In this document: positions 42,360 to 52,100 of the stretch, piece by piece
Position numbering within the stretch: position 1 is the first letter of the stretch
How the letters are laid out: each line of letters opens with the position of its first letter
DNA from: JACCVG01 sp963790245
Lineage (GTDB): Bacteria; Actinomycetota; Thermoleophilia; Solirubrobacterales; Thermoleophilaceae
Direction: 5' to 3'
Assembly: GCA_963790245.1 (NCBI GenBank)
Contig: CAWBNP010000002.1
Coordinates: forward strand, 2,108,001-2,172,000
DNA: 64,000 nt
Notes under the pieces: model-generated
What the model saw: the letters and a program-made list of their open reading frames with translations, nothing else
Database searches by the model: none
Told to the model about the DNA's origin: nothing
Made by a program: the position numbers and the translations under genes

Positions 42360-44750
42360 ATGAGGGGGAAGCTTGGATCGATCGGGTTGGGAGCGCTGAT
42401 TGTCGCGCTCTGGAGCGCCGCGCCCGCGAGCGCCGAGGTTCGCCGCGCCGAGTCGATCCTGCCGCCCGGCCAGAGCGGCTTCGTTGCGCCCGCCGAGCTG
42501 CTCGACGGCACCGGCTCGCCGCACTTGACCGATCAGTTGCCGCTGTTCAACCGCTTCGAGTACAAGTCGGCGCTGTTCAACCGTCCCGGCCCTAGCGAGA
42601 CGCCGCGCCCAGGGGTCAAGATCACCCGCGACAGTTTCGGCGTTCCGCGGATCGACGCCACGAGCGATTACGACGCGTGGTGGGGCGTCGGCTATGCGGT
42701 CGCGCAGGACCGGCTGTTCCAGCTCGAGGCGTTCCGGGCGGCGACCAGCGGCCGGCTCGCCGAGCTGACCGGTCCCGGTGCGCTCGAGGACGACCTGGTC
42801 GCACGGCGCGACTACTACACCGATCGCGAGCTGGTGAAGCAGCTCGACCGCGTGCCGGCCAACCTGCGCCAGCGCTTCGTTGCCTACCGGGACGGAATCA
42901 ACGCGTGGCGCTCGGCGGTGCTCGGTGGGCGGCTCGGCGAGCTGCCGGGCGAGTTCATCGCGCTCGCGACCGTGCCGCAGCCCTGGACGGTGCTCGACAG
43001 CGCTCGGGTCGGCGTCTTTCTGGCCCGCACCGTCCCCTCGGGCGACGGCGAGGAACTCGCCAACGCCGCTGCGCTCCAGCAGGCCGGCCCGGACGCCTTC
43101 GACGCACTGCTTCCGCTGCGTACCCCCGGACAGCGGCCGACGATCCCGAAGAGCGAGGGCGAGTTTCCCTCCCAGCCCGGCCGAACGCGCATGGAGGAGC
43201 GGGCGGCGCTCGGGCGCTCGCGCGAGTTTCTCCGAAGACTGAACCTCCCGCAACGGGTGCAGGACAACGTCGGCACGATCGGGAGCGCTCGCGCATCCGG
43301 CGCGAAGCCGCTCTTCGACGCCGGGCAGCTCGGCAACGCGCGCGGCTCCTTCATGTGGGGGATTCGCTCGGCGCGCGGCGAGCGGCCGGCGAGCTATCTC
43401 TTCAACGGTCCCCAGCTCGGGTTCTCGGTGCCCGAGCTGTTCGTCGAGTTCGAGCTCCACTCGCCGACCCAGGACATCCGCGGCGTCAGCGCTGCAGGCG
43501 TCCCGGTGATGGGAATCGGCCACAACGGTCGGCTCGCGTGGGGGTTCACCTCTGGGCTCTCCGACGAGGACGACCTCTACGCCGAAGCGCTGACCGGGCG
43601 CGAGACCTACCGCTTCCGCGGCGAGGAACGACAGATGAGCTGTCGCAACGAGCGGTTCCTCGCGCGGACACCGGTCACGAGCCTGCCCGACCTGCCGAGC
43701 GACCCGCAGCTGCCGATCCAGGCGCGCACGGTCCGGATCTGCCGCACCGTTCACGGGCCGGTTCAGGAGCGGGTCGGGGACACGGCCTTCGCGCGGCGCT
43801 ATGCGATCTGGGGCAAGGAACTTCAGACGCTGATAGGCCTCAGCGATCTCAACGACGCCAAGACCGTCGAGCAGGCCGATCGCGCGCTGCGCAAGGTGAC
43901 TTGGAACGAGAACGTGATCGCCGCCGATGATCGCGGCAGCATCGGCTACTGGCATCCGGGCCTGCACCCGTTGCGGCCCAAGCGGTTCGACGAACGACTG
44001 CCCTACCCGGGCACCGGCGAAGCGGAGTGGCGCGGCTTCCTCTCCAAGGACGAGCGTCCCCACGTGATCAACCCCGCGCGTGGCTGGCTGACGCAGTGGA
44101 ACAACATTCCCTCCGCGGGGTGGACCAGCGGCGACGGGCCCGCGCGGGAGCGGCTGACCGGCGGCCTTCATCGCGTCCGGCTGCTCGAGCGGCTGGTCGC
44201 CGATGTTGCGCGCAATCCGTCCTACAAACGCTCGCGCGACATCATTCGCCGGTCGGGGACGACCGCGCAGCAGTTCCCGTTCGCCGACCCGCTAATGCGA
44301 TCGGCGCGGCGCAAGGCCGATCGCCGCACACGCGCCGTCCTGGGCGAGCTGAAGCGCTGGAACGGCAGCTACGCGAGCACCAACTCGGACGGGACGGTCG
44401 CACCCGGCGCGGCGATCTGGGAGGCGCTCAAGGAGCAGGCCGCCAAGATTGTGCTCGACCGACTGGGCACGGGCGCCGAGCTGCTCGATGGCGGTGCGAG
44501 CGTCAACCACCAGTTCGACATCCGCAACGCCGAGGCATTCGCTTTGCGCACGCTCTCGCCGAAGCGGATCGCCGTCGCCGCACGCCGCGCGCGGACGGGT
44601 CTCACCGACCGGTTCGAGAACGCCGATTCCAAGACCTGGCGCGAGCCCCGCAGGATCTACGACGTAGCGGCACAGGGCGCCGCGCAGGTCCCACCGCTCC
44701 CGTTCTTCGATCGGGGCACGTGGGAGCAGTCGGTGGAGCTCGGGCGTTAG
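42360..44750 (+). CDS. Second secreted penicillin-acylase-family Ntn hydrolase
   Basis: A 796-residue secreted precursor (signal peptide ending APASA). Alpha-chain landmark ITRDSFGVPRIDATSDYDAWWGVGYAVAQDRLFQLE; predicted nucleophile S330 in GNARGSFMWG, the beta-chain start; GIGHNGRLAWGFTSG and WNENVIAADDRGSIGYWHPG follow as expected. It shares the N-terminal SILPPGQSGFV motif with the acylase near 27 kb (NVLPPGQNGHV), so both belong to one actinobacterial subfamily. Substrate unknown: lactams, N-acyl amines or acyl-homoserine lactones. Confidence 0.88.
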   Translation: MRGKLGSIGLGALIVALWSAAPASAEVRRAESILPPGQSGFVAPAELLDGTGSPHLTDQLPLFNRFEYKSALFNRPGPSETPRPGVKITRDSFGVPRIDATSDYDAWWGVGYAVAQDRLFQLEAFRAATSGRLAELTGPGALEDDLVARRDYYTDRELVKQLDRVPANLRQRFVAYRDGINAWRSAVLGGRLGELPGEFIALATVPQPWTVLDSARVGVFLARTVPSGDGEELANAAALQQAGPDAFDALLPLRTPGQRPTIPKSEGEFPSQPGRTRMEERAALGRSREFLRRLNLPQRVQDNVGTIGSARASGAKPLFDAGQLGNARGSFMWGIRSARGERPASYLFNGPQLGFSVPELFVEFELHSPTQDIRGVSAAGVPVMGIGHNGRLAWGFTSGLSDEDDLYAEALTGRETYRFRGEERQMSCRNERFLARTPVTSLPDLPSDPQLPIQARTVRICRTVHGPVQERVGDTAFARRYAIWGKELQTLIGLSDLNDAKTVEQADRALRKVTWNENVIAADDRGSIGYWHPGLHPLRPKRFDERLPYPGTGEAEWRGFLSKDERPHVINPARGWLTQWNNIPSAGWTSGDGPARERLTGGLHRVRLLERLVADVARNPSYKRSRDIIRRSGTTAQQFPFADPLMRSARRKADRRTRAVLGELKRWNGSYASTNSDGTVAPGAAIWEALKEQAAKIVLDRLGTGAELLDGGASVNHQFDIRNAEAFALRTLSPKRIAVAARRARTGLTDRFENADSKTWREPRRIYDVAAQGAAQVPPLPFFDRGTWEQSVELGR

Positions 44751-44775
44751 TCGGGGCCCCTGGCAGTCTGTTGGT

Positions 44776-45858
44776 GTGAAGACCCGCCGGCTGCCCGAGC
44801 GAACCACGCTGATTCCGCTCGCCGGAGCACTCGCGGCGGCTCTCACCTTCGGGAGCCGCCCCGGCGCGGTCGTGCTGGTTCTCGGCGGGCTGTTGCTGAT
44901 CGGGTCGGTTGTTGCGGCGGTCCATCACGCGGAGGTGGTCGCTCGACGGGTCGGCGAGCCGTTTGGATCGCTGGTCCTGGCAATTGCCGTGACGGTGATC
45001 GAGGTCGCCCTGATCGTCACGTTGATGATCGCCGGAGGACCCGAGACGAAGTCCCTTGCACGTGACACCGTGTTCGCCGCGCTGATGATCACCTGCAACG
45101 GGATCCTCGGGTTGTCGGTGCTCGTGGGGGCCCTGCGCTCACGGACCGCGGATTTCAACGCCGAGGGGGCCGCCACCGCGCTCGCGACCGTTCTGACGCT
45201 TGCGACGCTGGGGCTGGTTCTGCCGAGCTTCACGACCAGCCAGCCCGGCCCGGAATACTCCTCGCCGCAGCTCGCGTTCGCCGCGCTGGCATCGCTGGCG
45301 CTCTACGGTCTGTTCCTGTTCGTCCAGACCGTGCGGCATCGGGAGCACTTCCAGTCGGCCGCGGGCCTGATCGACGCTCCGGGGCGTGCGGCGCCCCCCT
45401 CCACACGCGGCGCGCTCGTAAGCGTCGGGCTGCTGGTCGCCGCGCTGGTCGCGGTTGTGGGCCTGGCCAAGCTCGAGTCTTCGGTGATCGAGAGCGGCGT
45501 CGCCGCGGTCGGCGCCCCGCAGTCAGCCGTCGGCGTTCTGATCGCCCTGCTCGTTCTGATGCCCGAGGGCATGTCCGCGCTTGGCAGCGCGCGGCGCGGA
45601 GAGGTGCAGACGAGCGTCAACCTCTCGTTCGGCTCGGCAATGGCGAGCATCGGCCTGACGATCCCGGCGATAGCCGTCGCCTCGATCTGGCTCGAGGGCC
45701 CGCTCGTCCTCGGGATCGATGCAACGCAGATGGTGCTGCTCGCGCTGACCGCGGTCGTTGCGGCCCTGACCGTGCTTCCGGGCCGTGCCACCGTGCAGGA
45801 GGGTGGCGTCCACCTCGCCCTGTTCGCCGCCTTTTTGTTTCTCGCCCTCTTTCCCTGA
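44776..45858 (+). CDS. Ca2+/H+ antiporter (ChaA/CaCA family)
   Basis: A 360-residue membrane protein with about ten helices in two inverted halves. Each half has the acidic ion-binding motif of the cation/Ca2+ exchanger superfamily: GEPFGSLVLAIAVTVIEVALI in the first, LIALLVLMPEGMSALGSA in the second. It would export Ca2+ (or Na+/K+) against protons. GTG 44776 follows the acylase gene by 25 bp. Confidence 0.88.
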   Translation: MKTRRLPERTTLIPLAGALAAALTFGSRPGAVVLVLGGLLLIGSVVAAVHHAEVVARRVGEPFGSLVLAIAVTVIEVALIVTLMIAGGPETKSLARDTVFAALMITCNGILGLSVLVGALRSRTADFNAEGAATALATVLTLATLGLVLPSFTTSQPGPEYSSPQLAFAALASLALYGLFLFVQTVRHREHFQSAAGLIDAPGRAAPPSTRGALVSVGLLVAALVAVVGLAKLESSVIESGVAAVGAPQSAVGVLIALLVLMPEGMSALGSARRGEVQTSVNLSFGSAMASIGLTIPAIAVASIWLEGPLVLGIDATQMVLLALTAVVAALTVLPGRATVQEGGVHLALFAAFLFLALFP

Positions 45859-45861
45859 GGG

Positions 45862-46686
45862 CTATTCGCCCAGGACCCGGCCTCTCAGCCCGGCAGCCAG
45901 CGGCGCCTCCTCGAACGCCCCTGCCCGCAGTCGCTTGCGCAGCGTTCGCGCGACGATCGCGGCCGTCAGCCGCGGGAAGTGGCGCGCCATGAAGATCTGG
46001 ACCGTGCCGCCGCGCGTGGGGGCGACGTCGCGAGGTGGGCGCGTCGCGCCGCAGGCGCCGACGATCGCGCCGACGACCGCCTCGAGCGGCTCCTCGCGAG
46101 AGACCCCTTCGACGCTCAACCCGGCCGCCGAGGTCGTGTCGTGGATCGGCGTGCGGACGAAGCTCGGGTGCACGCAGGTGACGTGGACGTGGGTCCCGTA
46201 CTCGGCGCGCAGCGAATCGGCGTAGGCGTGGACTGCGCGCTTGGAGATTCCGTACGCCGCGGCCAGCGGGAGCCCCAGGAACGCCATCCGTGAGGCGACG
46301 ATCACGACGCGTCCGCGGCTTTCCACGAGCGCGTCGATCGCCGCCGAGGTGACCCGCCAGGGGCCGACTGCGTTGACATCGAGGATCGCCAGCGCTGCGG
46401 CGTCGGGGGCCATCCCGCCCGACGCCGGCCCTCCGAGGCCCGCGTTGTTGATCAGCACGTCGAGCCCACCGAGCCGCGAGATCGCCTCGGCGACCGCTTG
46501 ATCGACCGAGCCCTGATCGCGGACGTCGCACTCGATCACCGCGCGCTCCGCGCCCGGGGCGGACGGCTTCAGATCGAGCCCGATCACCTGCGCACCGCGG
46601 GCGAGCAGCTCGCCGGTCACGGCGGTGCCGAACGCGCCACCCGCGCCCGTGATGATGACCCGCTTCCCCGCGACGCCGGCGCTCAT
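45862..46686 (-). CDS. Short-chain dehydrogenase/reductase
   Basis: A 274-residue classical SDR: cofactor motif ITGAGGAFGTAV (residues 11-22), D in IECDVRDQ, NNAGLGG, catalytic serine in IVASRMAF, and YGISKRAV for YxxxK. The Asp after the second beta strand (LDLKPSA) suggests NAD preference. Last gene of the leftward oxidoreductase operon, about 50 bp after the FMO gene, convergent with the antiporter gene. Confidence 0.9.
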   Translation of the reverse strand: MSAGVAGKRVIITGAGGAFGTAVTGELLARGAQVIGLDLKPSAPGAERAVIECDVRDQGSVDQAVAEAISRLGGLDVLINNAGLGGPASGGMAPDAAALAILDVNAVGPWRVTSAAIDALVESRGRVVIVASRMAFLGLPLAAAYGISKRAVHAYADSLRAEYGTHVHVTCVHPSFVRTPIHDTTSAAGLSVEGVSREEPLEAVVGAIVGACGATRPPRDVAPTRGGTVQIFMARHFPRLTAAIVARTLRKRLRAGAFEEAPLAAGLRGRVLGE

Positions 46687-46738
46687 CGAGCTGCGCCACG
46701 CCAGGCTGATCGTCGCCGGATGAGGACCCGGTGGGGTC

Positions 46739-48097
46739 TCACGCGAGCGCCCGCTCTGCAGCCCCCGCCGCGTGCTTCAGCGGCGGCTGGCCGTCTGCGC
46801 GGCGGCGCCCGCGCGCCCGCTCCCGCACGATCTCCCGCATGTACCCGTCGAAGTCGATCCGCATCACCGGACGTTTCGCCGAGCCATACCGCCGCTCAGC
46901 GCGCCGTCGTGCTCGCTCGACTTCGGCCCGTCGTCGGCCGGCGTCCGGGAGGCCGTACTCACCGGACAGATAGGCGGCGATCAGCTTCGCCTGCTGCTCG
47001 ACGATCGGGATCGCCGAGCCGGTCGACTGGACCAGTCCGACGAAGAACAGGTCGTCGAAGTCGAACGGGAAGATCCGCTGGTAGAGGGGGAGCTTGTCGG
47101 GTTCCTCGGGCAGCAGGCCGTTGTCGAAGAACGGGAAGGTGACGTGGTACCCGGTGCACCAGACGATCGTGTCGATCCGCTCGGAGGAACCGTCGGTGAA
47201 CTCGACCTCGTTGCCGGCAAACGCGCTGATGCCGGGCTTTGGCGTGACCTCGCCGTGGGTCAGGCGCGAGAGAATCGTGTCGCTGACGGTCGGGTGGTCC
47301 TGGAGGAAGCCGTGCGCGGGCCTCGGTAGGCCGTAGTCGGCCGGATCGCCGACCGCGATGCGCAGCAGGAGGTGGGTCAGCGGCTGGCGTAGCCGCCAAT
47401 GGACGCGCGCCATCAGCGGCGAGGTGATCTGGTCGGCCGGTCCGCCGAACAGGTACTTCGGCACGATCCGCGAGCCCTTACGCGTGGAGAGGAAGGTCTG
47501 CTCGGCGACCATCGAGGATTCGACGGCGATATCCATTGCCGAGTTGCCCATTCCGACGACGAGCACACGGCGGCCTGCGAACGGCTGGTTGTCGCGGAAG
47601 GAGTGGGCGTGGGTCTGGGTTCCATCGAAGGTCCCGGGGTAGGGGGGATCGGGCCAACGCGGGCTCCAGTTGTGGCCGTTGGCGACGACGAGTCCGTCGA
47701 ACCGCTCGCGCCCCCCGTTCTCGAGTTCGAGCTCCCAGCCGCCGTCCGCCGATCGGCGGGCGTGCGCAACGCCGGCGTCGAAGCGGATCCGGTCGCGGAC
47801 GTCGAAGTGGTCGACGTAGCGGTTGAAGTACTCGGCCATGTGCCAGTGGCTCGGGAAGTCCGGATCGTCCTCGGCCATCGGGAAGTCGCCGTACTCGGTC
47901 CGGGCTCGGCTGGTATTGAGGTGCAGGGTCCGGTAGGCGGGGGAGAGGCCGCTCGCGTTGTCGAACGCCCAGATCCCGCCGAGCCGCTCGCCCTTCTCGA
48001 AACAGGTCACGTCGAGACCCGCTCCCGCGAGCTCCTTGACGCTGGCTAGCCCTGACGGACCCGCGCCGATCACCGCGACTCGCGGTCCCTCGGTCAT
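46739..48097 (-). CDS. Flavin-containing monooxygenase (FMO-like)
   Basis: A 452-residue class B flavoprotein: FAD motif VAVIGAGPSGLAS (8-20), GGIWAFDN, NADPH motif VLVVGMGNSAMDIA, the fingerprint FDGTQTHAHSF, and WCTGYHVTFPF near the end. It resembles dimethylaniline-type FMOs that oxygenate soft nucleophiles or hydroxylate. ATG 48097 overlaps the DUF2855 stop as ATGA. A basic C-terminus (RERARGRRR) follows the catalytic domain. Confidence 0.9.
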   Translation of the reverse strand: MTEGPRVAVIGAGPSGLASVKELAGAGLDVTCFEKGERLGGIWAFDNASGLSPAYRTLHLNTSRARTEYGDFPMAEDDPDFPSHWHMAEYFNRYVDHFDVRDRIRFDAGVAHARRSADGGWELELENGGRERFDGLVVANGHNWSPRWPDPPYPGTFDGTQTHAHSFRDNQPFAGRRVLVVGMGNSAMDIAVESSMVAEQTFLSTRKGSRIVPKYLFGGPADQITSPLMARVHWRLRQPLTHLLLRIAVGDPADYGLPRPAHGFLQDHPTVSDTILSRLTHGEVTPKPGISAFAGNEVEFTDGSSERIDTIVWCTGYHVTFPFFDNGLLPEEPDKLPLYQRIFPFDFDDLFFVGLVQSTGSAIPIVEQQAKLIAAYLSGEYGLPDAGRRRAEVERARRRAERRYGSAKRPVMRIDFDGYMREIVRERARGRRRADGQPPLKHAAGAAERALA

Positions 48098-49173
48098 CCG
48101 TTCGGAAGCACTACGTAGCCCTTGCGCGGATCGGCGCTGCCGTCGAGCAGCGAGCCGAGCACACCCGCGGCGTGGTCGAGACCGCCCGCCTCCTCGATCT
48201 CGATCATCGACCCCAGCCGCTCGACGAAAGCGTTCCAGGCGGTGCCGATCTGCTCCTGCAGCGCCTCCGGTCCGAGCTCCGCGATCCGCTGCTCCACGCG
48301 CGCGGGCGCGAAGAAGAAGACGGGTTCGGGCCCGGGCACGTCTTCCGAGCTGATGTCGGCGGCTTCCCAATGGGTCGCGCCGACGACGTGCGAGGCGCGC
48401 ATCGAATCGCCGGCGTGGGCATGGACGGCGCGCCGCAGGGCCGGGTCACCGGCCATGTCGACGAGCACCTGTCCCTCGTCGGCGGGTAGCTCGTCGATCT
48501 GCTCGTAGGTGAGCACCCGGTCGTAGAGGCCGAGGTCCGCGACGAACTGATGGTTGGTCGGCGAGGTCAGCCCGATCAGCGCCGGTCGTCCCTGGCGGCT
48601 GGCGATCTCGCAGGCCGTCGCGTAGGACGTCTTGCTCGACGCGCTGGTCAGCACAACCACGCTCGCGTCGTGCCAGCCCTCGGCTTCGAGCAGGTCGGCG
48701 ATCAGCCAGCCGGTCATGAACAGTGGCCGGAAGACCGCGTTGGCGGAGTCGTGAGGGGGCGGAAACGCCGGGCTGTCGGTCGCCCGCAGATAGACGTTGT
48801 AGAAGCCCGGCAGCGCAGCGCGGTGCTCGGAGCTCTCGACGAAGCCTGCCGGTCCGGCTTCGGCGCGCATCGTGACCTCCGAGGACATCGGGAAGTAGCC
48901 GTAGAACCGATCGCCGACCAAGATCTCGGGGACCTCGGAGGCGCTCACCGTGCCGAAGCCCCAGACCGGGATCCGGCCCCAGCCGTCGGGCGCGGCGAAG
49001 AAGGTCCAGTAGCCGAGCTGGTCTCCGAACCTGCCGTAGGTCACGTTGTTCGCGGTCAGCCCAAACCGCTGGACGGTCAGCCGGATCTCGCCCGGATCGA
49101 TCGGGCCGCCGGGCGCGGATTCGTCGATCCGCATCTCGCGGAGGTCGTCACGACGAACGAGCAGGTCGGCCAT
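48094..49173 (-). CDS. DUF2855 family protein
   Basis: A 359-residue soluble protein matching my memory of DUF2855: RLTVQRFGLTANNVTYGRFGDQLGYWTFF near the start, GFGTVSAS, LFMTGWLIADLL and VVVLTSASSKTSYATACEI in the middle. The central part looks like a degenerate MDR (zinc-independent alcohol dehydrogenase) fold with a Rossmann-like region. Between the FAD/ADC fusion and the FMO gene in one operon, overlapping the latter, so it probably acts on the same pathway intermediates. Confidence 0.85.
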   Translation of the reverse strand: MADLLVRRDDLREMRIDESAPGGPIDPGEIRLTVQRFGLTANNVTYGRFGDQLGYWTFFAAPDGWGRIPVWGFGTVSASEVPEILVGDRFYGYFPMSSEVTMRAEAGPAGFVESSEHRAALPGFYNVYLRATDSPAFPPPHDSANAVFRPLFMTGWLIADLLEAEGWHDASVVVLTSASSKTSYATACEIASRQGRPALIGLTSPTNHQFVADLGLYDRVLTYEQIDELPADEGQVLVDMAGDPALRRAVHAHAGDSMRASHVVGATHWEAADISSEDVPGPEPVFFFAPARVEQRIAELGPEALQEQIGTAWNAFVERLGSMIEIEEAGGLDHAAGVLGSLLDGSADPRKGYVVLPNG

Positions 49174-49184
49174 CGCTCGCGATC

Positions 49185-52100
49185 CTATCTCGGCGCGGCG
49201 ATCCGCCCGATCTCGACGCCGGTCTGGACGACCATGTCGAGCTCGCCGTCGAAGACGAGCTGCGCACGCTGGTCGGAGATGCCCATCTCGGCCTCGATCG
49301 GGTGGCTGTCGAGCCGCGTGAAGCTGACGTCCCAGTCGCGGCCCGAGCGGCGCATCACGGACCGCTTGACCTCGATCGGCGCTTCGACGACAGACTGGTA
49401 GCAAGCGCGCGTCCCGTCGGCGGCGTCGCGGAACTGCTTCAGGAAGACCTGGCGCATCCGCCCTTCGAGCAGGTCCTCGACCAGGGTCGCGGTCAGCTTC
49501 AGGCCGGGGAGGACCAGCTCGCCTTCGGTGTTCGCCAACAGGTTCGTGCCGAGCGCGAGCTCGAGCAGCTCACGGGCGCCGAAGCCTGGCGGTCGCCCGG
49601 CCGGCTCCTCCGGCGCCGATGCCGAGATCTCCATGAAGCGGGTCCAGGAGGCGCGGCTCTCGGTCGAGAACTGCCCGCCGAAGGTGTCGAGCGTCGTCAG
49701 CGGGCCGAGCGCGTCCTCGGGCCCGAAGCGGCCCATCGTCTTGGCGTAGCCATAGGCCTCGTGACCGCCCAGGTAGGACATCGGGTTGTCGACGAAGATG
49801 TAGGGGACGGCGAGGCAGAACCGCTCGGCACGGAACACCGGGCCGAGGTCTCGCCCGGCGAGCACCGGCACCCAGAACGACGCCTGGATCTCGCGGACGG
49901 TGCCCCACTGGTCAAATGGCGGCGCCAGCGAGGACACGCGGTCGAAGCCCCCGACCAGCAGCAGCACCTTCGAGCCGACGGCGCGGTAGTCGACCCCGTT
50001 GCCGGCGGGGTCGGAGAGCGTCCGGCGGATCAGCCCCGAGATCCGGCGGCCGTCGCCCTCGAGCAGCAGACCGCGCAGCCGCCCCTCGAGCGAAAGGAAC
50101 GGCCCCGGGCTCGTGGCGCGACCGCCGTACTCGACGTACTCGGGCAAGTGGGCCTCGGGCGGGTTCAGCCAGGTCGGCAGCTCGCCGAGAATCGGCTGGC
50201 CGTCGCCGAGCAGCGGGTCGCGCCGGACGAGCTCGCGCGCGGCCTGCATGCCCGAGATCGCCGCCGCCTCGACACAGCCGCCGTCGATCCCGTTTCGGGT
50301 CCAGTCCCCGGCGAGCACGAGGTTGTCGAACCCGGAGCGATCCGAGCGCAGCCGGTGCTTGACCGTCCCGGCAGGCGTTGCGACGTAGCGGTCCGAAGCG
50401 GCGATGTTGGCGCGCCAGTACTGGGAGTCGAATCCCTCGGCCACGTCAGCCGCGTCCGGCAGCAGCACGTGCAGATCGTTCTCTACGAAGTCGATCGCGT
50501 TGGCGCGGACCCGCGAGTCAGCCTCGGCCTGCGTTTCACCGGGCCGCTCGTCGAGCACTCCGCATACGTAGCCGATCGTCCCGATTCCGTCCTGCTCGCG
50601 CCACGACTCCCGTTCCTTGAGGTAGGTCATGTCGCAGTAGGTGTCGAGCGGCTCGACGTAACAGCCGACGACGCAGTCCTCGTCCTCGGTCCAGCCGAGG
50701 CTCGGAGCGTCGCCGGGCAGCCAGAGCTGGAAGGCCTGGGTCTGGACGGTCACGGCCGTATCGATCGCACGCGCGAACCGCTCGTCGGCCGCGATCAGCT
50801 CCGAGCAGATCGGGCGCAGCCCGCCGATCGCGATGCCGAGCACGACCTCGTCGAAATCGACCCCGCGCTCCAGCCGCAGGGCGCTCGCGCCCTCGGGCAC
50901 CAGCGCGCGCTCGAAGTCGACGCCCGCCGCGCGCAGCTGATCACCGTCGCGTAGGTGGTCCCAGAGTGGCTCGCTCGGCCAGCACGGCAGGCCGCCGACG
51001 TCGACCAGCGGCGCATATTCGCCGCCACCGACGATCTCCGCCTGGCGCGCCAGGTCGATCGTCTGGATCAGCTCGTTGCCCGCCGACAGGCCGAGGTTGG
51101 TCACCGCGTGGAAGAACTCGAAGCGGACTCCGCGCTGCTTGAGGACCTCGTAGAACGGGCCGAACACGACGTCGCCCATCCCGGCCTGCATCTTGTACAT
51201 CAGGGCACCGCGGTAGGTCGCGATCAGCCGCAGCAGGTCGTTGGTCGCCGTGCCGGCGGCGAGGTTGGCGCCTTCGATCCTGCCCTCCGGGTAGCCGAAG
51301 GCGACGTCGTAGACCGAGCGCAGCACCGGCGAGCGCTCGGCGGGCGTTGTGCCGATCGTCACCGGCTTGGCCCCGTGCTTGGTCAACCAGGCCGCCCACT
51401 CCTCGTCGTTGATCGCGTCCCAGCCGTGCTCCAGCACGCCGTCGCGCAGGACGCCGGCGAGAGTTGAGACCGCCGTGTCGAGCATGCAGAAGTAGAGACG
51501 GACGGTGGCGTTGCGTTCGCAGCGCTCGTCGAGCACCGACCACAGCCAGTCGCGGAACTCGCACAGCATCCGTGCGAACAGGTCGGACTGACCCGGATCG
51601 ACAGGATCTCCTTGACGCGCGTGCTCGCCGGCCAGCCGCGCCGCGAGCTCCAGCAGCTGCTCGGCGCCGGCGAGCGGTAGGCGCAGCACCTCGCGGGCGA
51701 TATCGCCGGCCAGATCGGCGAACCAGTCGGCCGAGAAGAGCGGCTCGGGCTCGTCAAGGTCGATGTCCTCGCGCAGCTCGGCCCAGCCCTCGAGCGCCCA
51801 GCGGCAGACCGTCGCGGCGACCTCCCAGAAGCCCGGCAGGCCGCCGGCGACGCCCGGCTGCCCGAGGTTCCGTGGCGCGCTGAAGCCGAACGCCTTCCAT
51901 TCCTCGCCCTGGCGGTCGTAGAGCACGATCCGGTCGCACGGCGCGAAGGCGTCGTCGAAGGTCGCGAGCGGAGATCCGGCGGGCCGCCCGAGCTCGTCGT
52001 AGGCGTCGCGCATCAGGCGGAAGGCGTTGTCGTAGAAGCCGAACCAGACGTGCAGGCCGTGCTCCTCGATCCGGTCGTGCCGGGCCGCGTTGCGACCGCT

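Noticed and set aside
42312..44171. 619-residue open frame antisense to the second acylase
   Set aside because: No recognisable domains and full overlap with a clear S45 acylase; composition reflects the third-position GC of the opposite strand.
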